NCBI RefSeq assembly: GCF_030271215.1
Contig: NZ_JASNGB010000032.1
Location: 1 to 21,559 of the forward strand
From: Deinococcus rhizophilus
GTDB lineage: Bacteria > Deinococcota > Deinococci > Deinococcales > Deinococcaceae
Direction of reading: 5' to 3'
DNA length: 21,559 bases
Both the position numbers and the translations under genes were made by a program. Positions within the stretch are counted from its first letter, which is position 1, and every line of letters starts with the position of its first letter. The notes beneath the pieces are model-generated. The model saw only the letters and a list, made by a program, of their open reading frames with translations, ran no database searches and was not told the origin of the DNA. Shown in pieces: positions 9,834-17,140 of the stretch.

Positions 9834-12502
9834 GCGTGGACCTGGCTCTTCCGCACGCTGACGGTCTTGGTGACGGTCAGTCCCTGGATCAGCCTTTCCG
9901 GAACATGCGCTGTCACCAGGAGGTCGCGGGCACGGATCAGGGTGGCGCCGGTGGTGAACACGTCGTCCAAGATGACGTACGCATGGTCTGGCCGGGGGGT
10001 GTATCCGGGGTGCAGGATCAGCCCGCCCGCGAGGTTCTCGGCGCGCTCTTCCGCAGTCGGCAGGTCCTTGTTCGACCGGGCGGCGGCCGTGAAGCAGAAG
10101 ACCTCCGGGGCGAAGGACAGTCGGGGAGCGGCGTTCCCGAGGTCCGCCTCGACCTTCTGCAGGAGAGCTTCCATGCGCCTCGGCCGTCCCGCTTTCGCCG
10201 GAACGATCGTCACGACCCACCGGCCGTGAGGCGCTGCGGTCGTCAGCTGCCGCAGTGCCCAGGCGACACCCGTCACCCATTCGGAAGGCGGGTCGGCCTG
10301 GTCGCGCTCCTTGGCCAGAACGTCCTGTGAGAGGCGGTGGTGGCGCGCGACCGGCAGGTCGTGGTGCTTGGAATCCCTCCCCTGCTTGTAGTACCTCCCC
10401 AGGGAGGTGACCGTCAGCCGGGAGCTGGTCTTCCGCGCATGGTCGTACGGGCGGTACCGCGACCGTGCGGAACTCCGCGTCAGGTCGCCGGGGGCCACTC
10501 CCTCGTACAGGGCTTCGAGCGGAAGATCACCTCGTCGGGGGTGCAACAGGGCCTGCGGCAACTCGGCAGCCGCGTGGACGACAAGGTGCGGCACATCTTC
10601 CAAGGCGTTCCGGTAGGACCAGTCTCCGATCTTGCGCTCCACGTAGAAACCGGCGAGCACTGCCGTGGCACCGAGGGCGTGGGCCAGATGGACGTCCTTG
10701 CGGTGGTCGCCGATCACGGCCGTCCGGGCAGCCTGCACCGCGTACTCCCGCAGGAGCCTGTTCGCGAGCGTGGGATCCGGCTTGAAAGCGCCACGGGCCT
10801 GCACGGCATCTTCGTGCCCCAGGACGGCGTCGAACGCGACGTCGGGGAAATGGTGCCGGAGGAGCGCCTGCAGGTAGGGACGCCGCGCCTGTGAGAACAC
10901 CACCAGTCGGGGCGCTCCGGGAGTGTCGCGGAGTGTCCTGAGCCATTCGCGCAGACCGGGCGCCACGAAGGTGTGCCGCAGGGCCGCTTCCCACTCCGGA
11001 CCCTGGCACGGGCGGTTCCCCTTCCGGTGGGCTTCGAGCGGCGCCGTGTAGACGAGCGTGTCGTCGCAGTCGAAGATCAGCAGATCGAAGGGCAGCGCCG
11101 GAGCCGACGGGGGGACCGGCTCCGGCGGAACGGCGGTGGAGCGGGGCGGGGCGACCGGACCTGCCGGTGTGGGAGGTGGAGCGGTCCGCCTGTCCGACAC
11201 GCTCCCCACGACCTCGGCACGCCGCAGGCTCAGCGTCCCGGGCTCCGCGTACTCGTCGAGGAAGAGCAGGCCGACGTCGCCGACGAGACCCGGTGCCTGG
11301 AAGCCCTGATCTCCGAGCCACCGGGCCAACTCGTTGGGATTGAACTTGCCGGTGCTGCGCGTTCCGGGTCGGGCGGACACTTCCTGCTGCAAGGTCGCCT
11401 CCAGGGCGGAAACGACCTGGCGCAGTCTCGCAGTGGTTCTGAAGTCCCGTCCCTCGCCGTAGACGCGGCCGGCGATCACCAACGCGTAGCAGGTGATCGG
11501 CAGTGGGGGTGTCTCGGGTGCGGGTGGGGCCGGCGACGGCTCGGACGCCGGAGGCCGGGGCGGAGCGGCCTGAGGATGGGGGTGCTCTCGCCTCTCGCCG
11601 ATCCGTTCGACGCGAAAATCGGAAGGAACGGCGCCAGGCCGCCTGGGCACCGTCTCCCTGGGATTCCCGCCCCCCACATCCTCGCGGACAGAGGCCGGGG
11701 CAGGAGGGGATATGGGGGGCGTGGCCACGGCCGCGGCGGATTCCGGAGCCGGACGTCCCATGGCGGTGCCGCCCCTGGACGGGGGCGACGCTGCCGGTGC
11801 ACGGCCGACGACGGCTTCGACACGGTAGGTCGCCGGGACGGCAGCGGGACGCTCGGCCGGGCGCTCCGCTGCCGGTGGCCCTCTGCGGACGGTGTCCGGG
11901 CGTCCGGTAACGGTGGAGGGCGCAGGGCTTCCGGATGGGACGGGAGCTGGCCGGTCCGGGAGTACGTCATGCCGGCCGAGCCTCCGGGGCGTGACCACCT
12001 CCCGGCGATAGGCGTCCGCGACCGGTGGCGGAGACGCCGCCGTGTCCTTCCGGATGGAGGCAGGAGGGGACGTCGGAATTCCTGTCGACGGCGCGCCCTC
12101 CCCGACGGCGCGCAATTGCCGTGCCAGGGCGTGCAGGGGCTGGGGAGTAGGGGCGTGGACGAGCCTCGTCCGTCCTTCTACCGTGAGGACGAGGACCGGC
12201 GTCTCGACACTCCGGCGCACCGAACTCAGTGCCAGCCGGGTCATCGACACGACGAACACCAGGACGCCGAGGACTGCGATCAAGACGTTCAGCCCGAGAC
12301 CGAAGACGAGCCAGAGGGCCACCGGCGTCAGCAAGTACATGCTCCGACCGAGGCGGGCGATGTCGCGACGCCGGTGCAGGTGCGCCGACGTCATCACGCG
12401 GCCGACCACAATGTCTTGAGCTGCTGCTTCCCAGCTCCCGGCCCGGAGCGTGCGGTCGTCAACCCGAATCTCCGAGATGGGCGTCAAATCGTCCCGATAC
12501 AA
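9830..12502 (-). CDS. Membrane-anchored HAD phosphatase-phosphoribosyltransferase fusion, probable ShosT-type effector
   Basis: This 890-aa protein starts at TTG 12502-12500, with a GGGG ribosome-binding tract eight bases upstream; no ATG or GTG lies nearer the frame's start. Residues ~54-88 are strongly hydrophobic and probably form a two-pass membrane hairpin. A long Pro/Ala/Arg-rich linker runs from ~135 to 333. A small unrecognised domain spans ~335-435, followed by a second proline-rich stretch. The HAD domain (~471-660) has FDCDDT with nucleophile D478 and D480, S537 in VVFSQ, K574 in FKPDP, and GDHRKD at 598-603. All four HAD motifs are intact. The C-terminal PRTase carries VILDDVFTTGAT at 843-854, the PRPP-binding loop. 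It is the first gene of the block, and its stop overlaps the DprA-like start. HAD+PRTase next to DprA matches ShosT/ShosA as I remember it. The membrane anchor and linker look like additions. Its substrate is unknown. Confidence 0.85.
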   Translation of the reverse strand: MYRDDLTPISEIRVDDRTLRAGSWEAAAQDIVVGRVMTSAHLHRRRDIARLGRSMYLLTPVALWLVFGLGLNVLIAVLGVLVFVVSMTRLALSSVRRSVETPVLVLTVEGRTRLVHAPTPQPLHALARQLRAVGEGAPSTGIPTSPPASIRKDTAASPPPVADAYRREVVTPRRLGRHDVLPDRPAPVPSGSPAPSTVTGRPDTVRRGPPAAERPAERPAAVPATYRVEAVVGRAPAASPPSRGGTAMGRPAPESAAAVATPPISPPAPASVREDVGGGNPRETVPRRPGAVPSDFRVERIGERREHPHPQAAPPRPPASEPSPAPPAPETPPLPITCYALVIAGRVYGEGRDFRTTARLRQVVSALEATLQQEVSARPGTRSTGKFNPNELARWLGDQGFQAPGLVGDVGLLFLDEYAEPGTLSLRRAEVVGSVSDRRTAPPPTPAGPVAPPRSTAVPPEPVPPSAPALPFDLLIFDCDDTLVYTAPLEAHRKGNRPCQGPEWEAALRHTFVAPGLREWLRTLRDTPGAPRLVVFSQARRPYLQALLRHHFPDVAFDAVLGHEDAVQARGAFKPDPTLANRLLREYAVQAARTAVIGDHRKDVHLAHALGATAVLAGFYVERKIGDWSYRNALEDVPHLVVHAAAELPQALLHPRRGDLPLEALYEGVAPGDLTRSSARSRYRPYDHARKTSSRLTVTSLGRYYKQGRDSKHHDLPVARHHRLSQDVLAKERDQADPPSEWVTGVAWALRQLTTAAPHGRWVVTIVPAKAGRPRRMEALLQKVEADLGNAAPRLSFAPEVFCFTAAARSNKDLPTAEERAENLAGGLILHPGYTPRPDHAYVILDDVFTTGATLIRARDLLVTAHVPERLIQGLTVTKTVSVRKSQVHA

Positions 12503-12691
12503 AAGTGCTTCCCCTTCCGGCCCCAGGGCTAGTCACAGTCTGTGTGCGCCGCTCCGTCAGTCCTCTTACAAGGGGGCCAGGTCGCGGTAACCGACAGGCC
12601 TGTCCTCCCAGCCCTGCCTGCACAGACCAAGGGAAGCCCGCATCACGTCAAGCCCAGCAAGGCGTCTCCGTAGGTCCTACGCTGAGTCGTC
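12503..12691. promoter_or_regulatory. Divergent intergenic control region with three palindromes
   Basis: This 189-bp spacer lies between the minus-strand HAD-PRTase gene and a plus-strand gene. It holds three short inverted repeats: CACAG-T-CTGTG (12534-12544), the perfect 12-mer GACAGGCCTGTC (12593-12604), and CGTAGG-T-CCTACG (12669-12681). The last overlaps the TACGCT -10-like box of the plus-strand gene, so a bound protein would block that promoter. No convincing -35/-10 pair was found for the minus-strand operon. The palindromes differ from each other and do not match the Deinococcus radiation/desiccation response motif as I know it. Confidence 0.4.
12678..12683 (+). promoter_or_regulatory. 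TACGCT -10-like box, leaderless promoter
   Basis: TACGCT ends eight bases before the ATG at 12692 and fits the TANNNT pattern common at Deinococcus start sites. No Shine-Dalgarno sequence separates it from the ATG, so the mRNA would be leaderless or nearly so. The same hexamer, followed by GA, sits in the same place before the gene at 17440. An inverted repeat (12669-12681) overlaps the box. Confidence 0.45.
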
Positions 12692-13372
12692 ATGAGAGAC
12701 CTGTCGAACGAGCGCATCGAGGCCAACCTTCGGCTGTTCCGGGAGGGGAGCGTAGGGGGCACAGCTCCGCTCGCGACCGACCGGTACGCGTCGTTCGACT
12801 ACTGCTACAACCACTTTCAGAGCCGGCGGGAACGCGGTGCACTCGCGACCCTCTTGGAAGAGGACAGTCTCGAACTGAGCTGCCTGCATCTCGGCTTCTA
12901 TCTCGCCAGTTGGGGCATGCTGCGCGGTTCCACAGAGCTCCTCCAGAAGAGCGTCCGTCACTATGTCCCGCTGATCCGGCTGATCGCCGAGACGCCCCCG
13001 GAAGTCTGGGCGATCGACATCGACCGGTATGACGACGAGAACCTCGAGCGCCTGCTCGATCTGGACCGCCGGATCAAGGAAGCGGTACGTGGCACCCGGC
13101 CAGTCAGCGATACCCTGTCGACCAAGATCATGCTGGGGGTGTTCGGGAACGTTCCCGCCTTCGACACCTGGTTCAATGCCGGCTTCGGGGTCTGGACCTT
13201 CAACCGCCGTTCCCTGGAGCAGATCGGGGCGTTCTACGAAGCCCATTCCGAGGTCTTCCAGCGCGATATTCCGACGCTCGATTTCTGCTCGGGGCGACCC
13301 ACCACCCGTCTCTACCCTAAAGCCAAGTTGATGGACATGATCTTCTTCGTCGAGGGCAGCACCCGGCATTGA
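12692..13372 (+). CDS. Uncharacterised 226-aa protein
   Basis: I do not recognise the family. The protein is soluble, with no signal peptide or clear membrane span, and mildly acidic. Its segments look conserved in style rather than random: DYCYNHF near residue 37, an aromatic stretch LGFYLASWGML near 67, TKIMLGVFGNVPAFDTWF near 145, and GFGVWTFN near 164. Composition and frame use are those of a real gene, and no competing frame on the other strand shows family features. The start is the ATG at 12692, immediately after a -10-like box, which suggests a leaderless transcript. It is divergent from the ShosTA-like block, shares its control region, and converges with a broken integrase. It may be an accessory or regulator of the block, but nothing in the sequence proves this. 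Confidence 0.75.
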   Translation: MRDLSNERIEANLRLFREGSVGGTAPLATDRYASFDYCYNHFQSRRERGALATLLEEDSLELSCLHLGFYLASWGMLRGSTELLQKSVRHYVPLIRLIAETPPEVWAIDIDRYDDENLERLLDLDRRIKEAVRGTRPVSDTLSTKIMLGVFGNVPAFDTWFNAGFGVWTFNRRSLEQIGAFYEAHSEVFQRDIPTLDFCSGRPTTRLYPKAKLMDMIFFVEGSTRH

Positions 13373-13390
13373 CTTCGCCGGCACTCGACG

Positions 13391-14339
13391 TCACCAGCCG
13401 GACACGCGGCGGCGCAATCCGGCATCCGACCATTTCGCGTAGATCCGCGTCGTCTCGATGGTGGCGTGGCCGAGGTGCCGGGCCACGTCGTCGAGGGTCG
13501 CGCCTTCGGCAAGCAGACGGGTGCCGGCGTAGTGACGTAAGGCGTGATAGCCCCGGTACGGCACCTCGGTGCGGCCGCACAGCCGCCGCAGCCTCTCCAC
13601 GGCGGCTGGGTAGCTTCCACCAACCACGTGCCCACGGCGCTCCCCCGGCAGTTCCCCGAGGGCCCTGCCCAGCGTCTGCCCGAACACGACCCGCCGCTGC
13701 TTGCCGCCCTTGCCCTGGACGACCCGCAGTTCCTGCCCTGCCAGTTGAACATCGGTCCACTGCAGCGTCAGCGCCTCGCTGATCCGAAGTCCCCCATGGG
13801 CACAGAGCAGCAGCAGACCACGCATGCGGCTGTCGGCCCCGGCAAGGAGAGCCGTCACTTCCGCTTCGCTGTACGGCGTGCGCTTGTCCCAGGGGGCCGT
13901 CTTTTCCCGGACCGCGCGCACATCGCCGAAGGGCGACGCGGCGGTCGCCACGGCCCAGCGCAGGGCGCGGTAGAGCAGCCGGACCCCGGCGAGCTGCACC
14001 CGGCTGCTAGCCGGACTGAGCCCCTACGCCTCCACCGTCCGGACGAAGCGCACACCGTCCCCACCCGTCGCGCGCAGCAGGTTGACCGCCTGGGCCGTGG
14101 CGTAGGCGACAAAAGCGCCTGACCGCCCAGCAGTAAGTCCTCAGCGTCCGGGGGCTGACTGAGGTACCGCTTGCCCCGTGCAGAGTTACGTAAGCCTCCG
14201 TCAGGGACCATAGAGCCTCGGAGTCCTTGTCTCTCGCCGCCTCCACTGCCCGGCGCCGCCGCTCCTCGGGGTTGAGGTCCGCCCATCCCCGGGCCCGGTC
14301 GAGGGGGGTCTGACGATAGAGCTCCATGGCCAGGGTCAT
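13391..14339 (-). pseudogene. Tyrosine recombinase (phage-type integrase), broken by a frameshift and an amber stop
   Basis: The N-terminal part starts at ATG 14339 and reads as a SAM-like core-binding domain (SPRTLRTYCWAVRRF). A four-T run at 14114-14111 then throws the frame. Removing one T restores VAYATAQAVNLLRATGGDGV. That restored frame meets TAG at 14026-14024 and continues into the catalytic domain (13999-13391). The catalytic domain keeps the whole active-site set: Arg in HGGLRISEAL, Lys in GKGGKQRR, HALRHYAGTR, LGHATIETT, and the Tyr of RIYAKW. An open frame from a GTG at 13999 could still yield the 202-aa catalytic part alone. The gene is a XerC/D-like recombinase that once served a mobile element or plasmid. 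Two separate lesions make a sequencing artefact less likely than real decay. Confidence 0.85.
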
Positions 14340-14707
14340 ACCCCATAGATAACGGAGATTAACTCTGACCAGATCAGCAGCACTTCGTCATCCGCCTGTA
14401 CAGGACGAGGTAACCTCCCAGGCGACCAAGCTGGCCCTTGAAAGCCTGCTACGCACGGCGTCCAGTCAGTGGTTGAGCTCCGGGGCCCGCCTGGACGGCG
14501 AGCTCCGCAGCCTGCTTGCCGGGCGAGAGCAGGAAGGCCCCCCGGCACGGTCAACTGCGCAAGCAGCGTTCCACGGCCGCCACATTCCGGGAGGACCGTC
14601 CCGGCCATGCCATGGGCCTGTGCCCTACAAGCCGCCGCGTCAGCGCAAAACCTGAACCTACTGCCGACTGCAGCGGCGCGGTCCCTCCGGTGCAGGGCCC
14701 ACGCAGC
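14340..14707. other. Non-coding spacer upstream of the broken integrase
   Basis: I see no supportable gene here; the frames present have compositionally random, Arg/Pro-rich translations. The only structure noticed is a perfect 10-bp palindrome, CCTGTACAGG (14395-14404), about 55 bases upstream of the integrase start, and a TTATCT box close to that start on the minus strand. Either could have belonged to the integrase promoter. Confidence 0.5.
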
Positions 14708-15146
14708 TCAGACGATACCGAGACGCACGAGGTCTCTCGGCTCGTAGACCAGAATGCCCAGCCGTGCCCTCACCCGCAGCAGGTGGTCGTCTTCGGACAC
14801 GATGGCGTCGGCGCCCGACGTCATCAGCAGGTCCAGCAGGCACCAGTCTTTGGGGTCGGGGCATGACGGCCAGTCATAGCGTTTGCAGCGGGCTCACGAC
14901 CTCCGAGATGCGGGACAGGTCCGTCGCCAGCCCGAAGGCCTCGGCGGCGGTGATGCCGCCCCCGAGGGCCAGCACCTGCGGATAGGTCAGCACCCGCTGC
15001 AGTTCCACGAAATGCTCGTCGGTCAAGACGAGAATGACGTCGAACCGCCTGGCGGCCAGGTGCAGGTCCCGCGACGGGCCGTGCCGACTGGTCAGGCCAC
15101 TGAGCAACACCTGGATGTCGGGGATCAGACGCGGCGCAGGCGGTAT
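14708..15146 (-). pseudogene. PIN-domain ribonuclease toxin, frameshifted and lacking a normal start codon
   Basis: The frame runs on directly from the antitoxin stop (TGA 15149-15147). The first codon is ATA, where an ATG would be expected. Reading on gives LIPDIQVLLSGLTS (first PIN acidic residue in PDIQ), GPSRDLHLA, and TDEHFVELQRVLTYP (second acidic residue), all typical of the PIN family of toxin components. The frame meets TGA at 14876-14874. Skipping one base near the AAA at 14884-14882 restores YDWPSCPDPKDWCLLDLLM, SGADAIVSEDDHLL and LGILVYEPRDLV, the standard PIN C-terminus, ending at TGA 14710. The catalytic acids survive on both sides of the lesion. PIN toxins cleave RNA. This copy is probably dead, unless the frame change is programmed or a sequencing error. 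Confidence 0.8.
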
Positions 15147-15545
15147 TCAGCCGGCTCGCCGCCCCGCCAGGCCGGGAAAGCGCCGGGCGACCTCCTCACG
15201 GGTGGGTTCGGGCCGTCGGCCCTCGGTGGAGAGGTCCTTGGACTCCCTCCTGGCCCACGCGACCGCCTGCGCCAGCAGCTGGGCCTGCTGGTCTTCGGTC
15301 AGCTCCGCGAAGGCCTCGTGCAACCGCTCCGCGGCCGAGGGAGGCTGCAGGGTGCTGCGGCCCAGACGTGCCTCGACGACGACGGCCGGCACGCGGTACC
15401 GGGGACGTCCCGTCGGCGTCGTCCCGATCCGGACGGCTTCGAGATCGCCTTCGCGGATCTGACGGCGCACCGTGTCCTCGCTCACGTGCAGCAGCCGCGC
15501 CACCTGCGGAATCGTCAACAACGCTCGGGGTTCGTGGGTTGTCAT
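15147..15545 (-). CDS. Excisionase/MerR-like HTH protein, antitoxin of a PIN toxin pair
   Basis: This 132-aa protein starts at ATG 15545 behind a strong AAGGAGG six bases upstream. Residues ~10-62 form an excisionase-family winged HTH: LTIPQVARLLHVSEDTVRR, then IREGDLEAVRIG and GRPRYRVP. The C-terminal half (~75-130) is helical and charged, as expected of the toxin-binding tail of an antitoxin. The downstream PIN frame starts right at its stop codon, the usual antitoxin-toxin order. It probably represses its own promoter. A TTGCGG/TATCCT promoter with 18-bp spacing lies just upstream, together with a tandem CCGCAAA repeat. It is intact although its toxin is broken, a typical state after toxin loss. 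Confidence 0.82.
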   Translation of the reverse strand: MTTHEPRALLTIPQVARLLHVSEDTVRRQIREGDLEAVRIGTTPTGRPRYRVPAVVVEARLGRSTLQPPSAAERLHEAFAELTEDQQAQLLAQAVAWARRESKDLSTEGRRPEPTREEVARRFPGLAGRRAG

Positions 15546-15563
15546 CTGGGCCTCCTTCCCACG

Positions 15564-15594
15564 AGGATACAGCAGAATCCGCAAAACCCGCAAA
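15564..15594 (-). promoter_or_regulatory. Promoter of the HTH/PIN pair with a tandem operator-like repeat
   Basis: On the minus strand, TTGCGG (15593-15588) and TATCCT (15569-15564) are separated by 18 bp. The ribosome-binding site and ATG follow within 25 bp. Two direct copies of CCGCAAA (plus strand, 15579-15585 and 15588-15594), nine bases apart, overlap the -35 and spacer. This is where an autoregulating HTH antitoxin would bind. Confidence 0.5.
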
Positions 15595-15666
15595 TCCAGA
15601 AGGGGTCGTTCGGCGGAGCATGCCCAGGTAGGCCAGATCGCGCATGGCGGCCCCGGGGGTAGGTGA

Positions 15667-15672
15667 TACGCT
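15667..15672 (+). promoter_or_regulatory. Extended -10-like box upstream of the 210-aa gene
   Basis: TACGCT is preceded by TGA, which fits an extended -10 element (TGN-TANNNT); no good -35 is seen. It would give a leader of about 70 bases before the AGGAGG and ATG at 15747. Confidence 0.35.
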
Positions 15673-15746
15673 CTTTCTTCCCGCGCCTGAGCGCGCCGCA
15701 CCGCCGAGCCCACCTCACCGCCCCACCGCCGCCCAGGAGGTTCCCC

Positions 15747-16379
15747 ATGGCGACGACGGAACGCATGACGATCACCAAGGCCCTCAGCGAACTCAAGCTG
15801 CTCGACAAGCGGGTCACCAAGCTTCTCGACGACACCACCTTCGTCACCCTCGTCGTCGGCAGCGATCCGCCCCGTGAGGCCCGCAGCCTCGCCGAATTCA
15901 CCGCCCGCGCCCAGGCGAACTACCAGGCCGCCCGCGACCTGCTGCGCCGCCGCGCGGCCATCAAGGGCGCCCTCGTGCAGAGCAACGCCCGCACCACCGT
16001 GCAGGTCGCGGACCGCACCTACGTCGTCGCGGAGGCCATCGAACGCAAGAGCAGCGTCTCCTACGAGCGGCACCTGATCACCCGCCTGCGCCTCGACCTC
16101 GGCCGTGCCCAGGCCGAGGTCGAACGCGAACAGGAACGGGCCCGGTCCCGACTCGACACCCAGGCGCAGGCCCTGCTGGGGAAGGAGAACGCCCGTGGAG
16201 CGGAGTACGACGCGCTCTACCAGGCCTTCATGGCGCGCAATGCCCCGAAGCTGGTCGATCCGCTGGGTGCTCAGGGGGAGATCGACACCCTGGAGCGGGA
16301 CGTGGAAGATTTTCTGGCCGAGGTGGATCAGGCACTGAGCGTGAGCAACGCGCTGACGGTGATCGACGTGGTGTACTAA
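15747..16379 (+). CDS. Conserved-looking 210-aa protein, possibly phage-associated
   Basis: The ATG at 15747 follows AGGAGG with six bases between. The frame is open further upstream, but that part is not protein-like. The N-terminus, MTITKALSELKLLDKRVTK, resembles a family of small proteins I have seen in Firmicute prophages and conserved gene sets, but I cannot name its function. Residues ~40-150 are rich in Arg, Glu, Ala and Leu and probably form long helices or coiled coil, including RLDLGRAQAEVEREQERARS. There is no signal peptide or membrane segment. The gene is intact among broken neighbours, and a good terminator follows it at 16425. A structural or scaffold role is a guess based only on helical content. 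Confidence 0.75.
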   Translation: MATTERMTITKALSELKLLDKRVTKLLDDTTFVTLVVGSDPPREARSLAEFTARAQANYQAARDLLRRRAAIKGALVQSNARTTVQVADRTYVVAEAIERKSSVSYERHLITRLRLDLGRAQAEVEREQERARSRLDTQAQALLGKENARGAEYDALYQAFMARNAPKLVDPLGAQGEIDTLERDVEDFLAEVDQALSVSNALTVIDVVY

Positions 16380-16424
16380 GCCTCGCGGCTTGTCGCTCGA
16401 ACGGCAGGCAAAGTGAACCGCCCG

Positions 16425-16453
16425 GGCCACGGGGGGACGTGGCCGAAGCTTTT
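16425..16453 (+). terminator. Rho-independent terminator after the 210-aa gene
   Basis: A 7-bp stem, GGCCACG (16425-16431) with CGTGGCC (16438-16444), closes a GGGGGA loop and is followed a few bases later by TTTT (16450-16453). It lies 46 bases beyond the stop at 16379. Confidence 0.6.
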
Positions 16454-16680
16454 CCCTCATGTCGAATCGACTTGACTGATCTCCGCGGGACGGGGCGGTG
16501 CCCTGAGGCACCGCTCCAGAACTCAAAGGTCAGGCGTCAGGATTCAGGCATCAAGGGTCAGGACTCTTTACTCTCCAGCGCTCAACCCTCACGGCTTCAA
16601 GACGCGATCAAATCCTGGATCAGGGTCCCCACGGAGGCGGTTCCTCCGGCCTGCGGCCCCCAGGCTGAACGGCAAGCCCA

Positions 16681-16708
16681 GCCCCGCCCACCAGGCGGGG
16701 CCTTCTTC
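16681..16708 (+). terminator. Second strong hairpin, terminator-like
   Basis: GCCCCGCC (16681-16688) pairs perfectly with GGCGGGGC (16694-16701) across a CACCA loop, followed by CTTCTTCC. The 8-bp all-GC stem is stable, but the T-tract is interrupted. It lies at the downstream end of the broken replication initiator, so it may once have marked that gene's end. Confidence 0.45.
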
Positions 16709-16754
16709 CAACCAGACAATCCATGCCTGCCCTCTTCCTGTCTGGCTGCAGGGT

Positions 16755-17140
16755 GCGGCACTGGAACTGCTCGTTGCCGGACCAGCTGTTGGTGATCTTG
16801 TAGGCCGTGCCTTGAAAGCGCTACAGGCTCTCGGCCAGGGAGACGTCATGAAATCCCCGTCGGTGAGGCTCGAGTACTGCAGCAGCGCATAGGCCGTCAA
16901 TCTCACCACGCCGTCGCCGGGCATACCGGCCGCGGTATAGGCGTTGACCAAGTTCAGCAGCACGTCGTTGTCCAGCCCATGAGGCACGACGTCGTCACGC
17001 GGTGCATTCCACCCGCAGAGCCGTCCCGACGCCGTCCGGGGCCACGAACTCCTTGGTCCACGTGGCCATGTCGCGCGGCACGCGGTTGTTCGCCATGAAA
17101 AGGAAAGGCCGGGCCAGGTTGCGCTCGCCGTGACCATCCA
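16755..17140 (-). pseudogene. Remnant of a plasmid replication initiator (RepA-like)
   Basis: Three stretches in different frames line up as one protein. The first (ERNLARPFLF, NRVPRDMATWTKEF, TALRVECTA) lies at about 16995-17136. After a frame change near 16995 comes VVPHGLDNDVLLNLVNAY, then GDGVVRLTAYALLQYSSLTDGDF, to about 16855. After another frame change comes HDVSLAESL, an in-frame TAG, then RFQGTAYKITNSWSG to about 16757. The HGLDNDVLLxLVNAY and GTxYKITxSW signatures match, in my memory, the replication initiators of Deinococcus plasmids. The rest of the C-terminus is missing. The gene cannot make a working product, and it marks this part of the window as former plasmid DNA. Confidence 0.72.

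Noticed and set aside
9834..10280. N-terminal extension of the DprA-like protein to 10280
   Set aside because: The added ~149 residues are a shadow of the PRTase domain in another frame. The GTG at 9833 with its four-base overlap explains the start.
22..12532. Long plus-strand frames (for example 22-1326, 2451-4691, 5580-8735, 8802-10229, 10973-12532)
   Set aside because: Their translations are rich in Arg, Pro, Gln and Gly without any domain, and they lie exactly opposite minus-strand genes with clear motifs. High GC suppresses stops in the opposite frames.
16522..16566. Two imperfect copies of a TCAAGGGTCAGG-like word 28 bases apart, considered as iterons or a CRISPR-like array
   Set aside because: There are only two copies and they are imperfect, with no third unit at the same period. 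This is insufficient for either call.
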